From Bacteroidia bacterium (GTDB lineage Bacteria; Bacteroidota; Bacteroidia; JANWVE01): a DNA stretch of 39,896 nt. The position numbers were made by a program, and so were the translations under genes. Under the pieces are notes generated by a model that had not been told where the DNA came from, searched no databases, and saw only the letters and a program-made list of their open reading frames with translations. Below are positions 34,403 to 39,896 of the stretch, in pieces. The stretch covers positions 1 to 39,896 of the forward strand of contig JANWVE010000004.1 in NCBI GenBank assembly GCA_025057675.1, read 5' to 3'. Each line of letters begins with the position of its first letter. Position 1 is the stretch's first letter.

Positions 34403-34852
34403 ATGCAACAAAACTTTATAGTTTCAAAAGTAGAGGATTTAGACCAAGTTGCTCAAACTGTAACGGAGTACTTTGGCGAATTCGAAGTCTATGCATTAGA
34501 AGGAGAAATGGGTAGCGGTAAAACTACTTTTATGCGTGCTTTGGGTAGGATACTCAATGTAAATGAAGAGGTCAATAGTCCAACGTATAGTTTGGTAAAC
34601 GAATACACAATCGATAATTCTATTATGCGTATTTTTCACTTTGATTTATTTCGTTTGAACAACGTTGAAGATCTAATAGAGTTAGGTTTTGAAGAGTACC
34701 TTCATGCACCTGATGTATATGTTTTTATAGAATGGTGGCAAATAGCAAAACCTTTGCTGGAAAAGGTGGACTATGTTCATATCCTATTTGAAAAAATAGA
34801 TGAATACACCCGTAAAATATGCATACAAAAGATTTATGCGGGAGTTTGCTGA
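34403..34852 (+). CDS. tsaE: tRNA threonylcarbamoyladenosine biosynthesis ATPase TsaE
   Basis: A 149-aa P-loop ATPase needed with TsaB/TsaD to make t6A37 in ANN-decoding tRNAs. It has Walker A GEMGSGKTTF (34-43), the switch NSPTYSLVNEY (58-68), HFDLFRL (79-85), and the family motif DVYVFIEWW with its Glu near 112. Length is normal. Start chosen from the promoter, 7 nt upstream. The gene is closely followed by repeat R12. Confidence 0.95.
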   Translation: MQQNFIVSKVEDLDQVAQTVTEYFGEFEVYALEGEMGSGKTTFMRALGRILNVNEEVNSPTYSLVNEYTIDNSIMRIFHFDLFRLNNVEDLIELGFEEYLHAPDVYVFIEWWQIAKPLLEKVDYVHILFEKIDEYTRKICIQKIYAGVC

Positions 34853-34875
34853 TAAATTTTTTGGATACAGATTTG

Positions 34876-35466
34876 TTTTTTGGGCGTGTCCCTCGCTGCG
34901 CTTCGGGTCGGCGTGCTGCGGGCTGCGCTATCGCTTCGGTGCTTCGCTGCGCTACGCACTGCTGACGCACCCTCCGCATGCCTCACGCAGCAGCGTTTGG
35001 ATGTTTTATCTTGTTTGCATACCTACATTTGCTTTACCTTGTTATATGTTGATTATCAACGGCTTACAAGGTTAAAATTTTTTACCTTGTTTGAAGTGCG
35101 TTCATTTTACCTTGTTTTACATTGATTTTCAAGTATGTACAAGGTTAAACCTTGAATATATGGACTTTCAATAACCCTTTAACCCTAAATACACAAATTC
35201 TACCTTTGTAATTATGTGTTTATTTATTTGAGCTAGGAAGCTCAAACTGCGTTATCAGGTACTTGCAAGGTTAAGGTTTGAATAAACGAGGTGAGCATAC
35301 GTGCTGCTGCGTGAGGCATGCGGAGGGCAAGCCGTCAGGCTTGGTGCGAAGCCCCTCGCCCACGCTTTTACTCTTGCCTAGGGGTGGGGCGCAGCACCGT
35401 TAGCCCGTAGCACGCCGACCTTGTGGGCATACGCGCAGCGTAACGCCCACAAGGACACGCCCAAAA
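34876..35466 (+). repeat. Long composite palindromic repeat, copy R12 (forward)
   Basis: Left arm nearly identical to R11. Right hairpin 2 CAAGCC-GTCA-GGCTTG; right hairpin 1 CCTTGTGGGC (35419-35428)/GCCCACAAGG (35445-35454). The core starts GCTTTACCTTGTTATATG, then GTTGATTATCAAC, then TTACAAGGTTAAA. It starts 23 nt after the tsaE stop. Confidence 0.93.
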
Positions 35467-35598
35467 TACCAAAAAATAATCACTACGAAATATACATAAT
35501 TTTATCGTAAAAAAGTGATAATCAATATATTAAAAGATTAAAGTCTTTGTCATATACCTTTTTTTACAAACATTATGAATTAAAAAAATGAATAATTA

Positions 35599-35629
35599 TT
35601 TGTAAGTCAAAAAAGTGTATTTATATTTG
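35599..35629 (+). promoter_or_regulatory. Perfect Bacteroidota promoter of the SPOR-like gene
   Basis: TTTG (35599-35602), exactly 19 nt, TATATTTG (35622-35629). The first ATG is 9 nt further (35639); an in-frame ATG at 35654 begins a cleaner signal peptide. Confidence 0.75.
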
Positions 35630-35638
35630 CAGTAGTAA

Positions 35639-36445
35639 ATGCAATCAATTGGTATGAAAAACCTCGGGCTTATTATCACAGCATTTTGGATAGCAGCAGG
35701 GCTTATGATTACACATCCTGTCTATGCCCAAAAAGACAAAAAAGATAAAGGAAAGAAAGAAACTAAAAGCAGCGAGAAAAAAGGTAAAAAAGATAAACCC
35801 AGTAAAGAAGAGAAAAAAGCACTAAAAGCTATCAAGAAAAACCCCAGAGCCGCCAAAGCTCAAATCGATAACTTAACCAATCAACTGGGTAATGCCCGTA
35901 CCACCAACATGCTCCTACAAGAAGAAAATAACAAACTGAAAAAACAAATAGATAGTCTATCTCAATTAAGTAGTGAAATCCAACGTTTACGCGATGAGAT
36001 TAGCCAAAAAGATAAGGTAATACAAGATAAATCCAACGAAATTGCTGAACTCAAACGTACTATCCCTCCTGGCAGGGTATATCGTGTACAAATAGGTGCA
36101 TTCATTAAATTCAAACCTTCCGCAGACCCACTTTTTGCACAACACTTTATGGCAGAATCCAAAGATGAAATGAACCGTTATACTATTGGCATGTTCCGCG
36201 AAGAGGATAATGCAGAACTCTTTCGCCAAGACATCATGAAAATGGGTATAAAAGACGCTTGGATAGTAGCCTACAATGACGGTATTCGTGATGAAAACTA
36301 CAAGCCGAAACACGGACCTGCCGCACCAAAAAATAAGAAAACTACCTATAATAATCCAGGCAAGAAAAAAGAAGACGTGGTAGAGTTTAACAACAATACA
36401 GATATATTTAATACAGAAAAAGATAAAAAAAAAAGGATGATGTAA
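35639..36445 (+). CDS. Secreted coiled-coil protein with SPOR-like domain (frame broken near 3' end)
   Basis: 268 aa as read. Signal peptide ending near HPVYAQ (from either M1 or M6), a Lys-rich segment 31-70, a coiled coil about 74-140 (TTNMLLQEENNKLKKQIDSL), then a SPOR-like domain about 146-220 (RVYRVQIGAF, RYTIGMFREEDNAELFRQ, DAWIVAY), which in other proteins binds denuded septal peptidoglycan. The frame ends after an A10 run (36425-36434) with RMM-stop. In the -1 frame the same Lys/Asn/Asp-rich style continues for 50 more codons to 36588, immediately before a terminator, so the intended product is probably about 316 aa. Confidence 0.8.
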   Translation: MQSIGMKNLGLIITAFWIAAGLMITHPVYAQKDKKDKGKKETKSSEKKGKKDKPSKEEKKALKAIKKNPRAAKAQIDNLTNQLGNARTTNMLLQEENNKLKKQIDSLSQLSSEIQRLRDEISQKDKVIQDKSNEIAELKRTIPPGRVYRVQIGAFIKFKPSADPLFAQHFMAESKDEMNRYTIGMFREEDNAELFRQDIMKMGIKDAWIVAYNDGIRDENYKPKHGPAAPKNKKTTYNNPGKKKEDVVEFNNNTDIFNTEKDKKKRMM

Positions 36446-36588
36446 AAAATAACAATACTAACAACAAACCTAATAACTCAGGTGGTAAAAATCGCCCTGT
36501 GATCGACTGGTCAGATCCTGAAATAGCTGATGAAAATAAAAAAGGGGGTAACAAGAAAAAAGATGACAATAAAATAGATATTTGGTAA
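36425..36588 (+). other. -1 frame extension of the SPOR-like protein after an A10 run
   Basis: A shift of -1 at the A10-GG tract (36425-36436; contains A-AAA-AAG) yields KDDVKNNNTNNKPNNSG and later RPVIDWSDPEIADENK, ending KIDIW-stop at 36588. The stop lies 14 nt before a perfect terminator. Cause unknown: programmed -1 ribosomal shift, polymerase slippage, phase variation, a real mutation or a sequencing indel. Confidence 0.7.
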
Positions 36589-36602
36589 TAAAAGCACCTC
36601 AC

Positions 36603-36629
36603 AGCACTCCAAAAAGGAGTGCTTTTTCA
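36603..36629 (+). terminator. Rho-independent terminator after the SPOR-like gene
   Basis: Perfect stem AGCACTCC (36603-36610)/GGAGTGCT (36616-36623), AAAAA loop, TTTTT tail. Confidence 0.9.
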
Positions 36630-36686
36630 TAATATTTTAACACTGTAAAAACATTACTCTAACACAAAACATAAATTTTTGTGTGC

Positions 36687-39587
36687 ATGTTACGTGTTGT
36701 TTTTATATCTATACTCGCCTATCTGTATTTGCACACCGCTTATGCTGACGGTACTATAAGGGGTTCTATATCTGATAACAATACAGGTGAATTGCTCATC
36801 GGTGTAGTGGTCAATCTAGAAAAACCTGACGGTACTACTACAAGCTATGGTACTACCTCAGATATTGAAGGAAATTATGAGATTAAAGCACCCGCAGGTA
36901 CATATACCGTAATTTTCACTTATATCTCATATAAAACTCGTAAAATCCCAAACGTTAAAGTGGAAGAAGGAAAAACAACTACACTCAATACCGTGATGGA
37001 GGCATCAGACGCTATTACAACCAATGTGGTTATAGTGGAAGCCGAAGTAGAAAAAGAAACAAACACCGCTGTACTACTCCAACAAAAAAATATGCCCAAT
37101 ATATCAGATAATATCTCACAAGACATGATCCGCAGAACTCCTGACCGAGATGGCGCTGATGTACTCAAGCGCCTACCTGGTATATCTATCATTGATAACC
37201 GTTTTGTGATTGTAAGAGGGCTATCCGATAGATATAATAATTTAACCTTGAATGGTATCATCCTCCCTAGTACAGAACCTGACAAAAAAGCTTTTAGCAT
37301 GGATATATTTCCCGCAGGGCTAATCTCATCCATGAACATCATAAAAGCCGCCACAGCAGACATAAATGGTGAGTTCGCAGGTGCGCTTATTCAAATAAAC
37401 ACAAAAGACTTTCCTGAAAAATTTGCTGCTAATATCAGTTATGGCGTTGGATATAATGATTTAGCTACCTTCAAACCTTTTTATTATCAACAAGGTAGTA
37501 AAACCGACTGGCTAGGCTTTGATAACACTAACCGCATTCTACCTGACAAAACTATTAGTACCACTGTCCAAAGTTGGTTCATTGAAAACGATAGCCTTTC
37601 CAGCAAAAACTCCTTAAATGAATATGGTAAAAAGTTCAAAAACACATGGAAACCCCAACAACGTACAGGAGTGCTTAACCAAAGCATAGCTATAACTATA
37701 CAAGATAAATTTAACATCAATAAAAAAGAAGTAGGTGTTAGCTTTGGTCTAAATTACAGAATGAATGAGAACTTTCTCTCTCACGTTCGGCAATTATATG
37801 AAGATACTACCCGACAATTCAGATTTGCAGAAAAAGAATATCAAACTACTGTAGCCTGGGGAGGACTCTTAAATGCAGGTATCAAACTAAACTCAAACCA
37901 CAAACTTGTGGTCAGAACTATGTATAATCAGAATGCTAATGAGAGCGTCAATCTCAGAACAGGCATGGACTACAGAACCTTAGAAGAAGTTCGAATGACA
38001 GCACAACGCTATCTATCCCGAAATTTGCGCGCAGGACAAATTGCAGGCGAACATTTTTTTGCCAAGAATTATCAAGGTTACAAAGCACAATGGCGTTTAG
38101 GTACATCTGTATCGGATAGGCAAGAACCTGATTTTAGACGATTAGGATATTACAGACCCCTCTCAGACACTATCTGGTATGCACAAGTACCTAGCGTAAA
38201 CTTAGACCTAGGTTCTAATGCATCAGGCTCACGTTTCTACTCAAACTTAATAGACAAAATGTATAATGGTGGGGTAGATTTTACAGCACCATATAAATTC
38301 AGGCTTTCAGACAGTAACAGTACTAAACCTCGTGTTATAGATCTTAAAGTTAAAGTAGGTGCGTTCTTTAATAATAAGTTTAGAGATTTCTCTGCACGGA
38401 TTATTCTTATGAAACAAAGCACTTTAATGAATACTTTTCATGCACCAAGCTTAGGTATTTACTCACCTTTAGTACTACCCGAGGACCAAATTTTTGCCCC
38501 TGAAAATCTTACAGGCGACAAGTTCGATCGAAATAAATTCCTTGTTACAGATAATACTCGCCCATCAGATAGTTATCTGGTAGTAGGAGGACTCAACACA
38601 GGAGGTTATGTCATGACCGACTGGTCTTTGAATAGGATAAAACTTAACTTAGGGCTACGCTTAGAGCGCTTTCAGCAACTCCTTCAAAGTTACAAAGCAC
38701 TACAAAGCAGTTATGACTCTGTGGTAAAAGTGAATACCGTGGTTAATGACTTTCTACCCTCCGCTAATCTGACTTATGTTTTGAACGAAAAAATAAATTT
38801 ACGTGCCGCTTATTATCAAACTGTCAGCCGACCCGAATTCAGAGAACTTGCACCTTTCGCTTTTAATGACTTTATTCTCAACGGTATTGTACTCGGTAAT
38901 CCACAGCTTGTGCGTACCCGAATAACTAACATAGATGCACGATTTGAGGTATTTCCCACAGCTGGAGAACTCTTCTCTGTAAGTCTATTCTACAAAAAGT
39001 TTATCAATCCTATTGAATTGTATGCAGTTTTTGCTACTAATCCCACTTATACTTTCAGAAACGCTGAGGCGGCTTACAATTATGGTATAGAAACAGAGCT
39101 GCGTAAGTCTCTACGCAGTGTAAGTCCTACTTTACAGCATATTTATCTCATTTTTAATGCGGCGCTTATACGTTCTCGGATATTTTTAGATAGCACTAAA
39201 AACAAGTATAATGTTTACACTTACAATCGCCCATTACAAGGTCAATCCCCTTATTTACTCAACGGAGGTATAATGTATAACAATCCCAATAAAGAAATAT
39301 CTGTTTCATTGCTCTATAATATTTTTGGTCCTCGTATTTATTTAGTAGGTAGTGAAAACAACCCTGATATTTATGAACTTCCTCGTCATCAATTAGATTT
39401 GCAAGTGGGCAAGGTATTCAAAAAGCACTATGAGGTAAGAATTAACCTTCGTGATATGCTCAATAATTACTATCGTTTTATACAAGATGGTAATAGGGAC
39501 AATAAAATTATTGAAAAAGATGACCAAGTATTTATAAAAACGCGGCAGGGTTTTACGAGTAGTATCAGCGTAGGGTACAGATTTTAA
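36687..39587 (+). CDS. TonB-dependent receptor with CarboxypepD_reg-like N-terminal domain
   Basis: 966 aa from the ATG at 36687, which starts a signal peptide (MLRVVFISILAYLYLHTAYA); a GTG two codons earlier is unlikely. A carboxypeptidase-regulatory-like Ig domain at about 22-105 (IRGSISDNNTGELLIGVVV), a plug domain about 130-245 (RTPDRDGADVLKRLPGISII, VRGLSDRYNNLTLNG, INGEFAGALIQINTKDFPE), then a 22-strand-type barrel ending FTSSISVGYRF with terminal Phe. The GLSDRYN plug resembles large receptors for proteins, peptides or siderophores rather than classic SusC, and no SusD gene follows. Ligand unknown. Confidence 0.94.
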   Translation: MLRVVFISILAYLYLHTAYADGTIRGSISDNNTGELLIGVVVNLEKPDGTTTSYGTTSDIEGNYEIKAPAGTYTVIFTYISYKTRKIPNVKVEEGKTTTLNTVMEASDAITTNVVIVEAEVEKETNTAVLLQQKNMPNISDNISQDMIRRTPDRDGADVLKRLPGISIIDNRFVIVRGLSDRYNNLTLNGIILPSTEPDKKAFSMDIFPAGLISSMNIIKAATADINGEFAGALIQINTKDFPEKFAANISYGVGYNDLATFKPFYYQQGSKTDWLGFDNTNRILPDKTISTTVQSWFIENDSLSSKNSLNEYGKKFKNTWKPQQRTGVLNQSIAITIQDKFNINKKEVGVSFGLNYRMNENFLSHVRQLYEDTTRQFRFAEKEYQTTVAWGGLLNAGIKLNSNHKLVVRTMYNQNANESVNLRTGMDYRTLEEVRMTAQRYLSRNLRAGQIAGEHFFAKNYQGYKAQWRLGTSVSDRQEPDFRRLGYYRPLSDTIWYAQVPSVNLDLGSNASGSRFYSNLIDKMYNGGVDFTAPYKFRLSDSNSTKPRVIDLKVKVGAFFNNKFRDFSARIILMKQSTLMNTFHAPSLGIYSPLVLPEDQIFAPENLTGDKFDRNKFLVTDNTRPSDSYLVVGGLNTGGYVMTDWSLNRIKLNLGLRLERFQQLLQSYKALQSSYDSVVKVNTVVNDFLPSANLTYVLNEKINLRAAYYQTVSRPEFRELAPFAFNDFILNGIVLGNPQLVRTRITNIDARFEVFPTAGELFSVSLFYKKFINPIELYAVFATNPTYTFRNAEAAYNYGIETELRKSLRSVSPTLQHIYLIFNAALIRSRIFLDSTKNKYNVYTYNRPLQGQSPYLLNGGIMYNNPNKEISVSLLYNIFGPRIYLVGSENNPDIYELPRHQLDLQVGKVFKKHYEVRINLRDMLNNYYRFIQDGNRDNKIIEKDDQVFIKTRQGFTSSISVGYRF

Positions 39588-39596
39588 GAATTGACA

Positions 39597-39622
39597 AAGC
39601 CTCTGTTCAGGAGGCTTTTTTA
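39597..39622 (+). terminator. Rho-independent terminator after the TonB receptor gene
   Basis: Perfect stem AAGCCTC (39597-39603)/GAGGCTT (39611-39617), 7-nt loop, then TTTTATTTTTA. Confidence 0.9.
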
Positions 39623-39631
39623 TTTTTATTC

Positions 39632-39896
39632 TTTTTTTGGGCGTGTCCCTTTGCTGCGCTTCGGGTCGGGCTACTGCGCACTACGCTAACGCTCGGTGCT
39701 ACGCTGCGCTGCGCACTGCCTAACGGCATGCTCCGTATCCCTCACGCAAGCTGTATTTGGATGTTTTACCTTATTTTACATATACGTTTGCTTTACCTTG
39801 TTTAAGTTTGATTATCAAATAATTACAAAGTTAAATTTCTTTACCTTGTTTGAGAGGTTGTTGTTTTATCTTGTTTTGTATTCATTTTCAGGTACA
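39632..39896 (+). repeat. Long composite palindromic repeat, copy R13 (forward, cut by window end)
   Basis: Left arm TTTTTTTGGGCGTGTCCC with hairpin 2 TGCC-TAAC-GGCA, as in R8. First core unit GCTTTACCTTGTTTAAG ... TTTGATTATCAAATA ... TTACAAAGTTAAA, and the start of the second unit. The rest lies beyond the window. Confidence 0.9.

Noticed and set aside
1419-35125. Many short open frames with recurring peptides such as MREACGGQAVRLGAKP, RCARVGVLRA and FWACPSLRFGSACCG in the repeat arms
   Set aside because: They are translations of the GC-rich repeat arms in different frames and strands. The same DNA appears in both orientations with indels in the hairpins that shift frame, and no start signal is conserved. 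I treat them as annotation artefacts.
36681-36686. GTG start two codons before the TonB receptor ATG
   Set aside because: The ATG at 36687 directly begins a good signal peptide and is the commoner start type.
1206-39896. Integron attC-like cassette array (palindromic sites between genes, some containing GCCTAAC or GTTAGGC)
   Set aside because: The elements are far longer than attC sites, occur in both orientations beside housekeeping genes (recG, pheS, ung, tsaE) in mixed directions, and no integron integrase is seen.
1206-39896. CRISPR array
   Set aside because: Repeats are several hundred bp long, spaced by kilobases with genes between, and no Cas genes are present.
1206-39896. Repeats as intrinsic terminators
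   Set aside because: At each end the T-run precedes the GC-rich stem on the strand read inward, so a transcript would have the A-run, not a U-run, after the closing stem. Proper terminators exist separately at 1168, 6968, 15801, 32640, 36603 and 39597.

Overview
The window comes from a low-GC member of the Bacteroidota. The support is: two type IX secretion (T9SS) type A C-terminal sorting domains, two SusC/TonB-type outer-membrane receptors, an OmpA/PD40 protein, an MbnP-family lipoprotein, many promoters of the Bacteroidota form TTTG-N19/20-TAnnTTTG, and almost no Shine-Dalgarno sequences. Genus cannot be told from the sequence alone.

Layout. 1-1146: 3' end of a TonB-dependent receptor. 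1816-5169 (minus): T9SS-sorted protein, small coupled ORF, OmpR-type regulator and sensor kinase. 5442-6305: N-terminal half of a split transketolase. 6475-6903: transposase remnant. 7030-9996: large T9SS-sorted repeat protein. 10749-12881: recG. 13478-15225: FkbM-type methyltransferase and patatin-like phospholipase, divergent from a small membrane protein. 16040-16302: tRNA Gly-Leu-Gly cluster. 17632-19530 (minus): tRNA-Arg, pheS and alpha/beta hydrolase. 20242-20997: secreted protein of unknown function. 21704-23095: CCA-adding-type nucleotidyltransferase. 23700-25837: TPR, DivIVA-like and ung. 25931-28621: OmpA/PD40 protein and PAP2 phosphatase. 29392-30249: YmdB-like phosphodiesterase. 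30313-32617: probable copper-handling set ending in MbnP. 33327-34852: FAD oxidoreductase divergent from tsaE. 35639-36588: SPOR-like protein whose reading frame breaks at an A10 run. 36687-39587: a second, complete TonB-dependent receptor.

The most striking content is not a gene. Eleven long (about 380-630 bp) and three short copies of one non-coding repeat family fill about 6 kb (about 15 percent) of the window, always between genes. Each long copy has GC-rich arms in inverted orientation, opening TTTTGGGCGTGTCC and closing GGACACGCCCAAAA, around an AT-rich core made of imperfect palindromes (ACCTTGT ... TTGATTATCAA ... ACAAGGT). Two small hairpins inside the arms differ in stem sequence from copy to copy while base pairing is kept. 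In the second hairpin the four-base loop (TGAC/TAAC, or the complements GTCA/GTTA) is nearly constant. This is direct sequence evidence of selection for, or a mechanism that depends on, the folded form. I do not recognise the family. It may be a non-autonomous mobile element that moves as folded single-stranded DNA, or a structured RNA/chromosome-organising repeat.

A second theme is that many genes have the -7 promoter box only 4-7 nt before the start codon, implying leaderless mRNAs.
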